This document shows positions 8,056 through 16,683 of a stretch of 64,000 nucleotides of DNA, piece after piece. Origin of the DNA: Reyranella sp. GTDB lineage: Bacteria; Pseudomonadota; Alphaproteobacteria; Reyranellales; Reyranellaceae. A program made the position numbers and the translations under genes. Within the stretch, counting starts at the first letter, position 1. Every line of letters begins with the position of its first letter. The stretch covers positions 81,637 to 145,636 of the forward strand of contig NZ_SCUT01000063.1 of NCBI RefSeq assembly GCF_004297265.1, read 5' to 3'. Under the pieces are notes generated by a model, which was given only the letters and a program-made list of their open reading frames with translations, had not been told where the DNA came from and did not search any database.

Positions 8056-9057
8056 ATGGCCCTTCCCGCCCTGCTGCGCGACAACCTCTCGATCCCGGTG
8101 GTCGGCGCGCCGCTGTTCATCGTGTCCAACCCCGACCTCGTCATCGAGCAGTGCAAGGCGGGCGTCGTCGGCTCCTTCCCGGCGCTGAACGCGCGGCCGA
8201 AGGAGCTGCTTGAGGAATGGCTGAAGCGCATCACCGGCGAACTGGGCGAGTACAAGGCCAAGCACCCCGAGAAGAAGGTCGCGCCCTTCGCCGTCAACCA
8301 GATCGTGCACAGTTCCAACGACCGTCTGCAGCACGATGTCGACATGTGTGAGAAGTACAAGGTGCCGATCCAGATCACGTCGCTGCGCGCGCCCGACGAC
8401 GTCGTCGTCTCGGCCCACCGCTACGGCTGCCTGGTGTTCCATGACGTGACCAACGTGGCCCACGCCAAGCGTGCGCTGAAGGCCGGCGTCGACGGTCTCA
8501 TTCTTGTCTGCGCCGGCGCCGGCGGCCATGCCGGCCGCCTCTCGCCCTTCGCGCTGGTGCCCGAAGTGCGCCAGTTCTACGACGGCACGATCCTGCTCTC
8601 GGGCTCGATCTCCAATGGCGCCTCGGTGCTGGCGGCCCAGGCCATGGGCGCCGACCTCGCCTATCTCGGCACGCGCTTCACCGCGAGCAAGGAAGGCAAC
8701 GCCACCGACGCCAACAAGCAGTGCATCATCGATTCGACCGGCGAGGAGATCGTCTACACCAACCTCTTCACCGGCGTGCACGGCAACTACATGAAGCGCA
8801 GCATCGCCGCGGCCGGCCTCGATCCCGACGCGCTGCCGGAAGCCGACAAGAGCAAGATGAACTTCGGCTCGGGCGGCAACATGAAGGTCAAGGCCTGGCG
8901 TGACATCTGGGGCGCCGGCCAGGGCGTCGGCCAGATCCACGACGCCCCGCCCGCCGCCGAGATCGTGACCCGCCTCAAGGCCGAGTACGACGCCGCCCGC
9001 GCTGCGTTGTTCGCCGGCGAGACGGTGCCGACGCAGCTGAAGCAGGCGGCCGAATAG
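8056..9057 (+). CDS. Nitronate monooxygenase (2-nitropropane dioxygenase family)
   Basis: A 333-residue FMN-dependent TIM-barrel enzyme that oxidises alkyl nitronates to carbonyls and nitrite. Family features are PVVGAPLFIVSNPDL at the N-terminus, a conserved GAGGHAGR loop around residue 155, the ISNGASVLAAQAMGADLAY phosphate-binding region and LGTRFTAS. Related proteins also include enoyl-reductase-like members, so the true substrate is open. AAGGAG lies seven bases before the ATG. It sits about 70 bp after the GST and just before a small secreted protein on the same strand. Confidence 0.9.
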   Translation: MALPALLRDNLSIPVVGAPLFIVSNPDLVIEQCKAGVVGSFPALNARPKELLEEWLKRITGELGEYKAKHPEKKVAPFAVNQIVHSSNDRLQHDVDMCEKYKVPIQITSLRAPDDVVVSAHRYGCLVFHDVTNVAHAKRALKAGVDGLILVCAGAGGHAGRLSPFALVPEVRQFYDGTILLSGSISNGASVLAAQAMGADLAYLGTRFTASKEGNATDANKQCIIDSTGEEIVYTNLFTGVHGNYMKRSIAAAGLDPDALPEADKSKMNFGSGGNMKVKAWRDIWGAGQGVGQIHDAPPAAEIVTRLKAEYDAARAALFAGETVPTQLKQAAE

Positions 9058-9071
9058 GCAGCAGGGCGAGC

Positions 9072-9323
9072 ATGCCGCGCCTCGTCGTGCTGGCCCTGCT
9101 CCTGGTGCCCGGCGCCGCCGCGGCCCAGAGCGTCGATGCCCGCCTGAACGAGTTGCAACGCTCGATCGCGGCCCTCTCGCAGCAGATCGAACAGCTCAAG
9201 GTCCAGGACCAGCAGCTCCAGCAGCGCATGGAAAAGATGCAGAAGGGCTTCGAACAGCGGATCGAACGGCTGGAAAAGGCTCCAGTCAAGCCTACGCCCA
9301 GGACGGGCCGGTCCAGGCACTGA
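9072..9323 (+). CDS. Small secreted coiled-coil protein
   Basis: An 83-residue protein. Residues 1-19 form a signal peptide (hydrophobic VVLALLLVPGAAAA followed by AQS). The mature part is almost one continuous amphipathic helix with Leu/Ile/Met heptads and many Gln, Lys and Glu residues (about residues 24-68), ending in a basic Pro-Thr-Arg tail. It resembles the N-terminal coiled-coil of YbgF-like or porin-type periplasmic proteins but has no further domain. It begins 14 bp after the nitronate monooxygenase and is probably cotranscribed. The function is unknown. Confidence 0.7.
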   Translation: MPRLVVLALLLVPGAAAAQSVDARLNELQRSIAALSQQIEQLKVQDQQLQQRMEKMQKGFEQRIERLEKAPVKPTPRTGRSRH

Positions 9324-9346
9324 GAGCGCGGCCCGTCACGCTCTCG

Positions 9347-10582
9347 TCAGTCCCTGCGATCTCCCGCGAGATTGGCCGGCTTCAGCAGGAGGAAGGCTCC
9401 CAGCGCTCCAAGCATCAGCACGCCGACGATGAGGAAAGCGAGGCCCCAGGCCATCGGCGACATGCCGCCGGCGAGGTCGAGCGTCCAGCCGACGACCAGC
9501 GGGCCCACGAAGCCGCCCGCATAGCCCAACGTCGAGTGCACCGCGAGCGTGGCGCCGCGGCGCGCGGGATCGGCGTTGCCGGCCGCACCTGCCGTCACCG
9601 ATGAGGAATCGAGCCAGACGACCATGCCGTAGACGATCAGCAACACCACGGCGAGCCAGTAGTTGGTCGAGCCGGCGAAGCCCACGATGGCGGCAAAGCC
9701 GATCGACAGCACCATCGCCGTGGCGACGAGGCGACGGCGGCCGAAGCGGATCGACGCCTCGTTGCCGATCACGCTCGACATCGTGCCAAGCAGGGCCAGC
9801 ACGGTGACGACCAGCGCCGGCGACAGCGTCTCATCGGTCAGGCCGGTATGCGTCGCGACGAACGCCAGGAAGGCCACGCCCCACCCCCTGAGCGCGCTCA
9901 TCTCCAGTGTGTGGACGCAGTAGACGACCGAATAGGCGAAGGCGGATGTGTTGCGGATCACCGGCCGGAAGTCGAACAGGCCGCCGCCCTGGGCGGGCTT
10001 GCGCGGTGCCGGTCGACGGGAAGGCACGACGAAGGCGACCATGGTCCAGGCGACGGCCGCCGTCAGCGCGGAGAACACGAACGCGGACTGCCAGCCAAGC
10101 CAGTCCGCGAGGATGTCGCCGAGGAGGAACGACACGGCTCCGGAAATCCCGATGCTCGCCGCGTGCCCGGTGACGGCTCGCGACATCAACTTGGAATTGA
10201 CCTGGTCGGCCAACAGCTTGAGGCCGGTCATGTAGGTGCCGGCCCATCCGAGGCCCGCCAGCGCGCGCGTGACGAAGGCCGACCAGAAGCCGTCGGCGAA
10301 CAGACCGAACATCAGGTGGCCCGCGACGGTGCAGGCGACGCCGAACAGGTAGACCCTCTTTCCGTCGACCCGATCGGTGAGCGTGACCAACACCGGCACG
10401 GAGACCATGTAGGCCCCGAAGAAGATGGCCGTGATCCATCCCGCTTCACTGTTCGTGAGGCTCCACCGCTGCATCATCTGCGGCAGCAGCGCGGGCCAGA
10501 AGCCGGCGCCGATCTGGACGAAGATCTGGGCCGCACAGACGACGACCACCAGGCGCGCGCCGCTCGGTCCGTCAGTCGGCAT
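9347..10582 (-). CDS. MFS transporter, distal gene of the ars operon
   Basis: A 411-residue, 12-helix major facilitator protein. The N-terminal half has the usual loop after helix 2 with basic and acidic residues (TDRVDGKRVYLFG), and a Pro/Arg central loop lies near residue 195. Its ATG overlaps the end of the preceding MFS gene by 11 bp. It is therefore the fourth gene of the arsR-flavoprotein-MFS-MFS transcript, although its substrate need not be an arsenical. It could be a general organic anion or drug carrier that joined the operon. Confidence 0.8.
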   Translation of the reverse strand: MPTDGPSGARLVVVVCAAQIFVQIGAGFWPALLPQMMQRWSLTNSEAGWITAIFFGAYMVSVPVLVTLTDRVDGKRVYLFGVACTVAGHLMFGLFADGFWSAFVTRALAGLGWAGTYMTGLKLLADQVNSKLMSRAVTGHAASIGISGAVSFLLGDILADWLGWQSAFVFSALTAAVAWTMVAFVVPSRRPAPRKPAQGGGLFDFRPVIRNTSAFAYSVVYCVHTLEMSALRGWGVAFLAFVATHTGLTDETLSPALVVTVLALLGTMSSVIGNEASIRFGRRRLVATAMVLSIGFAAIVGFAGSTNYWLAVVLLIVYGMVVWLDSSSVTAGAAGNADPARRGATLAVHSTLGYAGGFVGPLVVGWTLDLAGGMSPMAWGLAFLIVGVLMLGALGAFLLLKPANLAGDRRD

Positions 10583-11741
10583 GGCTGGCGCCGGGTTGCG
10601 GCAGCGGGATCATCCAGAGCGCCGCGAACGCCGTGAGGCAGAGGGCGGAGGAGATGATCAGGACCCCGGCGCCGAGCCGGTCGATCAGAAGGGCGAAGAC
10701 GAAGGGCGCGCCGGCCGACAGGAAGCGCGACGGCGCCCCCAGCAGCCCCAGGCGATAGCCGTAGCTCTTGGGGCCATAGAGCGCGAGGGGAACCGTCCCG
10801 CGCGCGATGGTGATCACGCCGTTACCCATTCCGTGCAGCACTGCGAAGACGCTGGCCATCAGACCACCGCCGAAGCCGAGCAAGAGGGCGCTGCCCACCG
10901 GATGAGTTGTGGTGGCGAGGCGGCCCGAGGTCAGGGGGTGAAGGTGTCGCAGCGGCCCGGCCTCGAGCATGCGCGCCGCAACCTGGGCCGGTCCGATCAG
11001 GGCGCCAGCCGCAATGGCCTGCGTGGGCGTGGCGCCCGCCGCCTCCATGATGCGCGGGAAGTGCGCCGCCATCCCCGACGAGACGATCCACGCGCCGGAG
11101 AAGGCGATGGCCAGCAGCACCATCGTGCGATCGAACGGCACCGGCTCGTCGACCGCCTTGAGCGTGGCCGCAAGATCAGTCGGACGCGGCAGCAGCAGGA
11201 AATTGCAGGGAAGACCGATCACGACATGCGCGGCGGCCCACATCAGACAGGTCTCGCGCCATCCGATTGCGGCGGCACCCCAGGCGGTGAGCGGCCAGGC
11301 GACGGTGCTGGCGAACCCCGCCAGCAGGGTGATGCCGGTGATCGCTCCGCGCGCATCCTTGCCGTAGAGCCTTCCCAACGCGCCGAAGGCGGCGTCGTAC
11401 AGGCCAAGCCCCATGCCGATGCCCAGCAGGGTCCAAGCGGCGGCGAAGGGCAGAAACGAATGCGCCTGCGACAACAGCACCAGCGCCGCCGCGAACAGCA
11501 GGCTCGACGCCGACAGCACGCCGTTGCCGCCGGCCCGGTCGATCACCCGCCCCACCTTCGGCCCGATCACCGCAGAGATGATCAGGGCTGCGGAGAAGGT
11601 ACCGAAGAACAGGTCGGTCGAGATGCCGATGTCGCGCGCCATCTCGTCCGCCAGCACCGCCGGCAGATAATAGGTCGAGCCCCAGGCCAGCGTCTGCGCT
11701 GTCCCTAGAACCAGGATCGTCGAAAGCCGGCGGCGATTCAT
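10572..11741 (-). CDS. MFS transporter coupled to the ars flavoprotein
   Basis: A 389-residue, 12-helix MFS protein. It begins MNRRRLSTIL, followed by the first helix with the AWGSTYYLPAV segment. The ATG shares its A with the stop of the flavoprotein gene (TGATG), so expression is tightly coupled. Carriers of this type, paired with the flavin monooxygenase in ars operons, are thought to export arsenical or related products. That role is inferred here from position. An upstream in-frame start at 11807 is rejected because it would lie inside the Cys-rich tail of the flavoprotein. Confidence 0.82.
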   Translation of the reverse strand: MNRRRLSTILVLGTAQTLAWGSTYYLPAVLADEMARDIGISTDLFFGTFSAALIISAVIGPKVGRVIDRAGGNGVLSASSLLFAAALVLLSQAHSFLPFAAAWTLLGIGMGLGLYDAAFGALGRLYGKDARGAITGITLLAGFASTVAWPLTAWGAAAIGWRETCLMWAAAHVVIGLPCNFLLLPRPTDLAATLKAVDEPVPFDRTMVLLAIAFSGAWIVSSGMAAHFPRIMEAAGATPTQAIAAGALIGPAQVAARMLEAGPLRHLHPLTSGRLATTTHPVGSALLLGFGGGLMASVFAVLHGMGNGVITIARGTVPLALYGPKSYGYRLGLLGAPSRFLSAGAPFVFALLIDRLGAGVLIISSALCLTAFAALWMIPLPQPGASHAD

Positions 11742-13099
11742 CAGGAGGCTTTGGGCCCGGCGCAACAGCCGCTGGCGGCGGGCGCCGTCTTGGCAGGCGC
11801 ACAGCATCCAGCGGCGGCCGCCGCAGGCGCGGCCTGCGCGGGCGCGCCGTTGCAGACACCGGTTTCCGGCAGCACCAGCTCGACCCGGCGAGCGGCGTCA
11901 TGGTCGCCCGCCAGTTCGGCCGCGATCGAACGGACCTGCTCATAGCCCGTCATCATCAGGAAGGTCGGGGCGCGACCGTACGACTTCATGCCGGCGAAGT
12001 AGAAGCCCGCCTCGGGCTGCGCCAGTTCGCGCGCGCCGTGGGGGCGCACTGAGCCGCAGCTATGCTCATTCGGATCGATCAGCGGCGCCAGCGCCGGCGG
12101 GCACTCCAGCGCCGGATCGAGCGAAAGCCGGATCTCGCGCAGGAAGTCGAGGTCGGGCCGGAAGCCGGTCGAGACCACCAGCTCATCGACCGCGACGTGG
12201 CGACCGGGGCAGCCCGCCTCCGCGACGACGATGCGGTCGCCCTCGCGCGCGATACGGTTGACCCTAAAACCGCTCTCGATCGTGAGGCTGCCGCTCGCCA
12301 CCAGCGCGGCGAAGGCGGTGCCCAGCGCGCCGCGCGCCGCGAGCTGGTCGGCCGAGCCGCCGCCGAACGACTTCTCCGGCGCGTCGCCACGCAGCAGCCA
12401 GACGATCTGCGTGGCGGGCTCCTGCTCCTTCAGCTTCGCGAGGTCGAGAAGCGTGCCGACGGCGGAATGGCCGGCGCCCAGGACGGCCACGCAGCGGCCG
12501 GCATAGCGAGGACGATCACGGACCAGCACGTCGGGCATGCCGTAGGCGATGCGGTCGCGCGCCTCGCGCTCGCCGAGGGCGGGCAGGCCGTTGGCGCCGG
12601 CCGGATTGGGCGAGAACCAGGTGCCGGTGGCATCGATGACGGCATCGGCGCGCAGCACTTCCGGTCCCTTGCCGTTCTGGTAACGGATCTCGAAGGGCGC
12701 GGCGTCGCGACCCCGTGTCTTCACCTTGTCGAAGCCCACGCGGCCGATCGCCGTCACCACGCTCTGGGTCCGGATGTGGTCCTTGAGCCGCGTCCGGGTC
12801 GCCAGCGGCTCGAGATACTGCTCCACCAGCTCGGCGCCGGTCGGATAGTGGTCGGGCTGCGGCCGGTTCCAGCCAGCTTCGGTCAACAGTCGGTCGGCAG
12901 TCTTGTCGATATTGTATTCCCAGGGCGAGAACATGCGGACGTGGCTCCACTGGCGGACCGCATGGCCGACGGTCGGACCGGCCTCGATGACGACGGGTTC
13001 CAATCCGCGTTCGAGCAGATGTGCCGCTGCGGCGAGGCCCACCGGACCGGCGCCGATCACGGCGACCTTCTTCTTCGGAGGGGTGATTGAAGCAGGCAT
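11741..13099 (-). CDS. FAD/NAD(P)-dependent monooxygenase-like flavoprotein with Cys-rich tail (ArsO-like)
   Basis: A 452-residue protein. An FAD-binding GAGPVGLAAA lies near residue 16, a second nucleotide site VLGAGHSAVG near residue 205, and a STGFRPDLDFL segment near residue 315; this is the layout of class B flavin monooxygenases and thioredoxin-reductase-like enzymes. The last 40 residues are an Ala/Pro linker bearing C416 and two vicinal pairs, C432-C433 and C445-C446, which suit trivalent arsenic binding. It follows arsR and is coupled to the MFS carrier. It may oxidise arsenite or an organoarsenical, but no activity can be assigned from sequence. Confidence 0.78.
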   Translation of the reverse strand: MPASITPPKKKVAVIGAGPVGLAAAAHLLERGLEPVVIEAGPTVGHAVRQWSHVRMFSPWEYNIDKTADRLLTEAGWNRPQPDHYPTGAELVEQYLEPLATRTRLKDHIRTQSVVTAIGRVGFDKVKTRGRDAAPFEIRYQNGKGPEVLRADAVIDATGTWFSPNPAGANGLPALGEREARDRIAYGMPDVLVRDRPRYAGRCVAVLGAGHSAVGTLLDLAKLKEQEPATQIVWLLRGDAPEKSFGGGSADQLAARGALGTAFAALVASGSLTIESGFRVNRIAREGDRIVVAEAGCPGRHVAVDELVVSTGFRPDLDFLREIRLSLDPALECPPALAPLIDPNEHSCGSVRPHGARELAQPEAGFYFAGMKSYGRAPTFLMMTGYEQVRSIAAELAGDHDAARRVELVLPETGVCNGAPAQAAPAAAAAGCCAPAKTAPAASGCCAGPKAS

Positions 13100-13115
13100 G
13101 TTAAATCTCCTATCC

Positions 13116-13132
13116 TTCTAGAATATTGGAAA
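13116..13132. promoter_or_regulatory. Candidate ArsR operator upstream of the flavoprotein gene
   Basis: TTCTAGAATATTGGAAA lies between arsR and the flavoprotein start, 17 bp before its ATG. It has the TTC-N10-GAA shape and shares the TTCTAGAAT core with the site at 13517-13536 in front of arsR. This suggests an internal, separately repressed promoter. Confidence 0.5.
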
Positions 13133-13156
13133 GACCAGACGCAACAAAATCGTCAT

Positions 13157-13477
13157 CTAGGCGACGCATGTCCTCTCCGCGGCCGGGCGCACGCCATCGG
13201 CACAGCATTCCTCGGCCAGGTAGGCGAGGAGATCGTGCATCAGCTCATAGTTGGCGTGACAGACCAGAGTCGCCCCTTCCCGCACCTGGGTGACGAGGCC
13301 AACGATCACCAGCGACTTGATGTGGTGCGACAGGGTCGAGGCCGCCACATCGAGCTTGGCCTGGAGGCGACCGACCGGCATCCCCTCGGCACCGGCGCGC
13401 ACCAGGGTGCGATAAATCTTCAATCGGGTCGGATTGCCCAGCGCTTCGAGGCGGGCGGCGGCATCGTCGAGTTTCAT
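13157..13477 (-). CDS. arsR: ArsR-family metalloregulator
   Basis: A 106-residue winged-helix repressor. The recognition helix region is AASTLSHHIKSL (about residues 45-56) after LGNPTRLKIYRTL. The likely arsenite-sensing cysteines are C73 in the wing region, the vicinal pair C91-C92 and C104 near the C-terminus. Arsenite binding to such thiols releases the repressor from DNA. It heads the leftward operon with the flavoprotein and two MFS genes, and has candidate operators before it (13517) and after it (13116). The Cys arrangement differs from the ArsR fused to ArsC nearby, so the two may sense differently. Confidence 0.92.
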   Translation of the reverse strand: MKLDDAAARLEALGNPTRLKIYRTLVRAGAEGMPVGRLQAKLDVAASTLSHHIKSLVIVGLVTQVREGATLVCHANYELMHDLLAYLAEECCADGVRPAAERTCVA

Positions 13478-13516
13478 AACGACAAAAATAGTACTCCCGC
13501 CCGCAGAGTCAACTAT

Positions 13517-13536
13517 ATTTCTAGAATTCTCGAAAT
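13517..13536. promoter_or_regulatory. Candidate ArsR operator before arsR
   Basis: ATTTCTAGAATTCTCGAAAT is a near-perfect 20-bp palindrome with one mismatched pair, in the 63-bp gap between the arsJ stop and the arsR start. It lies about 40 bp upstream of the arsR ATG, a suitable place for repressor binding over a promoter. Confidence 0.6.
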
Positions 13537-13540
13537 ACCT

Positions 13541-14773
13541 TCAGATCGCCGGGGCGCGAACCTTCCCGGTCGCCCCGGGCAGCAGGAAGGTGATGATCCA
13601 GCAGGCGAACAGCATCGCCGCCGAGCCGCCGAGGCAGAAGCCGATACCGCCCCACTGGTAGAAGAGTCCGGAGAGGAGTGTTCCCGCGAGGCGGCCGCAG
13701 GCGTTGGCGGCGTAATAGAAGCCCACATCCTCGGCCGCCTTCTCCGATCCTGCATAGGCCAGGATCAGGTACGAATGCAGCGAGGAGTTGACGGCGAAGG
13801 GCAAAGCGAACAGCGCCAGTCCCACCACGACGACGAGATCAGGTCGCAGGTCGAACTGGCTGTTCAAGACGAGGGCGATCGCCAGCGGCACGGCGAGCAG
13901 GAGGACCGCCCAGAGGCGCGCGCCCGGCACTTCGCGGCTGAGCCCGTCGGCGCTGCGCGGCACCAGGGCGGGCGCGACGGCCTGCAGCCCGCCATAGGCG
14001 ATCGTCCAGGCGGCGAGGAACGCGCCCACCTCCACGAACCGCCATCCCGAGGCGTAGAGAAACACCGGCAGGCCGACGACGAACCAAACGTCGCGTGCGC
14101 CGAACATGAAGACCCGCGCGGCTGCCAACAGGTTGACGCCCGCCGACTTGGCGAACAGCTCGCGCATCGTCTTCGAGGCCTTCGCCTTGCCGAGGTCGCG
14201 CGGCAGCAGCAACAGCCCAGCCAGCAGCACGACGAGCAGCAGCCCAGCCATCAGCCAGAGCGCCGCGCGGAAGCCTGCCGCCTCGAGCAGCAGGCCGCCC
14301 ACGAAGAAGCCCAGGCCCTTCATGGCGTTCTTCGAGCCGGTGAACCATGCCACCCACTTGAAGAGACGGCCTGCGCCCTCGCCCGCCGTCGCCTTGATGG
14401 CCGACTTGGAGGCGGTCTTGGTGAAGTCCTTGGCGAGCCCGGCCAGGCCCTGCGCCACGACGACCCAGGCAACGGAGAGGACGGGGCTCCATGCCGGATC
14501 GAGCGCCGAGAGCAGGAACAGGCTGGCGATCTGCAGCAGCTGGCCCGTCATCATCATGCGCGGGATGCCGAAGCGCGTGGCCAGCCAACCGCCAGCGAGA
14601 TTGGCGACGATGCCGGCGAACTCGTAGAGCAGGAACAGGAAGGCGAGCGTGAACGGCGAGTAGCCGAGCTGGAAGAAATGCAGCAGCACGAGCATGCGCA
14701 GCGCGCCGTCGACCAGGGTGAAGCCCCAGTACGACGCGGTGACGATCAGATAGTCGCGCGCCTTCGTTGCCAT
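13541..14773 (-). CDS. arsJ: Organoarsenical efflux MFS transporter ArsJ
   Basis: A 410-residue, 12-helix MFS protein. ArsJ exports 1-arseno-3-phosphoglycerate, made when GAPDH uses arsenate in place of phosphate; the product then falls apart outside the cell. The identification rests on the ArsJ-type N-terminus (YLIVTASYWGFTLVDGALRM), the KDFTKTASKSAIK and WFTGSKNAMKG segments, and above all on the directly coupled GAPDH gene. Its ATG shares the A of the GAPDH stop codon (TGATG). With the GAPDH it forms an arsenate-resistance route that needs no reduction step. Confidence 0.93.
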   Translation of the reverse strand: MATKARDYLIVTASYWGFTLVDGALRMLVLLHFFQLGYSPFTLAFLFLLYEFAGIVANLAGGWLATRFGIPRMMMTGQLLQIASLFLLSALDPAWSPVLSVAWVVVAQGLAGLAKDFTKTASKSAIKATAGEGAGRLFKWVAWFTGSKNAMKGLGFFVGGLLLEAAGFRAALWLMAGLLLVVLLAGLLLLPRDLGKAKASKTMRELFAKSAGVNLLAAARVFMFGARDVWFVVGLPVFLYASGWRFVEVGAFLAAWTIAYGGLQAVAPALVPRSADGLSREVPGARLWAVLLLAVPLAIALVLNSQFDLRPDLVVVVGLALFALPFAVNSSLHSYLILAYAGSEKAAEDVGFYYAANACGRLAGTLLSGLFYQWGGIGFCLGGSAAMLFACWIITFLLPGATGKVRAPAI

Positions 14774-15816
14774 CACGTGGCCTTATCGATCACCATCCGG
14801 GCGAGATCGACCATGCGGCAGACATAGCCGACCTCGTTGTCGTACCAGGCATAGACCTTGAGCAGCGTGCCGTCGGTCACCATGGTGCTAGGTGCATCGA
14901 CGATCGAGCTGCGCGTGTCGTTGCAATAGTCCGCCGACACCAGGGGCCTGGTCTCGTAGCCCAGGATACCGGCGAGCGGCCCCCGCGCCGCTTCCTGAAA
15001 GAGCGCGTTGACTTCGGCTTCCGAGGTGGAGCGCTTCAGTTCGAACACGCAGTCGGTGAGGCTGGCGTTGAGGACCGGCGCGCGGACAGCATGGCCGTTC
15101 AGTTTGCCCTTGAGCTCGGGATAGATGACCGTGATCGCGGTGGCGCTGCCGGTCGTCGTCGGCTGTAGCGACAGCATGGCTGAGCGCGCGCGGCGAAGGT
15201 CCTTGTGCGGCGCATCGACGACGACATTGGTGTTGGTCGGCGCATGGATCGTCGTGATCTGGCCATGCCGGATGCCAATCGACTCATGCACGACCTTGAC
15301 CACGGGCGCGAGGCAGTTGGTGGTGCAGGAGGCCGCTGTCAGCAGGTGATGACGGGCAGGCTCGTAGAGATGGTCGTTGACCCCCAGCACGAGGTTCAGC
15401 GCCCGCTCGTCCTTTACGGGAGCCGCCACGATCACCTTCTTCACGCCGCGATCGAAGTAGGCCTGAAGCTGCTCCGGCTTCAGGAACTTGCCGGTGCATT
15501 CGAGCACCATCTCGCAGCCGAGGTCGCCCCAAGCGACGTCTCCGGGCGAGGCGGCGGCACTGAAGCCCAGATAGGTGCCGCCGACCGCCAGGCCGCGCTC
15601 GCCGTCGACTTCGAAGGAGGTGTGCCAGCGCCCGTGCATGCTGTCGAACTCGAGAAGATGCGCCGTTGCTGCCGCACCGCCCTTGATCTCATTGACGTGG
15701 ATGACCTCGAGGCGGTTGTCCCGCCGCGGATCGTCCAGCGGGCGCTGTATGCCGCCGAACGCGGCCCGCAAGGCGAGGCGTCCCATGCGCCCCATGCCGT
15801 TGATACCGATCTTCAT
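14773..15816 (-). CDS. ArsJ-associated glyceraldehyde-3-phosphate dehydrogenase
   Basis: A 347-residue GAPDH. The NAD-binding GINGMGRMGR is at the N-terminus, and the catalytic cysteine is C164 in SCTTNC. The usual HAYTxxQ-type segment is replaced by IHAPTNTN, a departure from the housekeeping enzyme. In ars loci this enzyme converts glyceraldehyde-3-phosphate plus arsenate into 1-arseno-3-phosphoglycerate for export by ArsJ. ATG 15816 is chosen because the Rossmann motif starts immediately there; the longer open frame overlaps the upstream ArsR-ArsC gene. It is coupled to arsJ by TGATG and lies 16 bp after the ArsR-ArsC gene. Confidence 0.93.
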   Translation of the reverse strand: MKIGINGMGRMGRLALRAAFGGIQRPLDDPRRDNRLEVIHVNEIKGGAAATAHLLEFDSMHGRWHTSFEVDGERGLAVGGTYLGFSAAASPGDVAWGDLGCEMVLECTGKFLKPEQLQAYFDRGVKKVIVAAPVKDERALNLVLGVNDHLYEPARHHLLTAASCTTNCLAPVVKVVHESIGIRHGQITTIHAPTNTNVVVDAPHKDLRRARSAMLSLQPTTTGSATAITVIYPELKGKLNGHAVRAPVLNASLTDCVFELKRSTSEAEVNALFQEAARGPLAGILGYETRPLVSADYCNDTRSSIVDAPSTMVTDGTLLKVYAWYDNEVGYVCRMVDLARMVIDKAT

Positions 15817-15832
15817 CGTCCGCTCCGCCGGC

Positions 15833-16681
15833 TCAGGCGAGTGCTTTGGCGGAGTCGCCGATCTCGTCGAGACGCTTCTTGAGGGCCATCCGGTCGAGCG
15901 ACGCATAGGGAAGGTTGACGAAGATCTCCAGGCGTCGGCGGATCATGCCGTAGAGCTCGTTGATCATCGTCGCCCGCTCCACCTCCGAGCCGATGAACTT
16001 GGCGGGATCGGGCAATGGCCACGCGCCCGTCACCGAACGCTCGCCGAAATCAGGGCAGTGCTGGCCCTGCAGGATGTCGCAGAGCGTGATGACGAAATCC
16101 ATGCGGGGCGCATTCGGGCCGGTGAACTCGTCCCACGATTTGCAGCGCAGTGCTTCGACGTCGTGACCGAGGGCGCGAAGCTTGGCCAGCACCTCCGGCA
16201 TCGGCTGCGGCGACGGATCGGAGCCCGCGGAGTAGGCGTTGAACTTGCCCTTCCCCACCTGCCCGAGGATCGCCTCGGCCATGAGCGATCGGGCGGAATT
16301 ATGCGTGCACAGGAACAAGACGTTGAAGGCGGGGGTCATGTGAACCTCGGGTTGATCCTCGGGCAGGAGTCGCGCCAGGTCGCCACAGAGGTCCGGTCGT
16401 CCGCCACAGCACGTCTCCGTCAGGAAGCTGAAGAGCGCGCGCAAACCGGCGAAACGGACCGCGTAGATGATGTTGCGGCCCTGCCGGGTGGACTGGACGA
16501 GGCCGGACTGTTCGAGAGCGGCCAGATGGAACGACAGCGTCGAGGGCAGCTGCCCCAGCGCGCTGGCGATTTCGCCGGCCGCCATGCCGGAAGCGCCCTT
16601 GGTCGCCAGAATCCGCATCAGTTTGAGGCGGGTTTCCTGGGAAAGGGCACTAAATCCGGCAGCGGCGTCCGAGGCTTCCAT
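15833..16681 (-). CDS. ArsR-ArsC fusion: metalloregulator joined to arsenate reductase
   Basis: A 282-residue two-domain protein. Residues about 8-95 are an ArsR winged helix (LSQETRLKLMRIL; recognition region LPSTLSFHLAALEQSG) with candidate metal cysteines C91, C92 and C99. Residues about 115-282 are a low-molecular-weight-phosphatase-type ArsC; the P-loop CTHNSARS places catalytic C125 and the CX5R arginine, and LPDP carries the conserved aspartate. The product would both sense arsenite and reduce arsenate. It starts the leftward run with GAPDH and arsJ and faces acr3 across 97 bp. Met115 could give a separate ArsC from an internal start. Confidence 0.9.
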   Translation of the reverse strand: MEASDAAAGFSALSQETRLKLMRILATKGASGMAAGEIASALGQLPSTLSFHLAALEQSGLVQSTRQGRNIIYAVRFAGLRALFSFLTETCCGGRPDLCGDLARLLPEDQPEVHMTPAFNVLFLCTHNSARSLMAEAILGQVGKGKFNAYSAGSDPSPQPMPEVLAKLRALGHDVEALRCKSWDEFTGPNAPRMDFVITLCDILQGQHCPDFGERSVTGAWPLPDPAKFIGSEVERATMINELYGMIRRRLEIFVNLPYASLDRMALKKRLDEIGDSAKALA

Positions 16682-16683
16682 AG

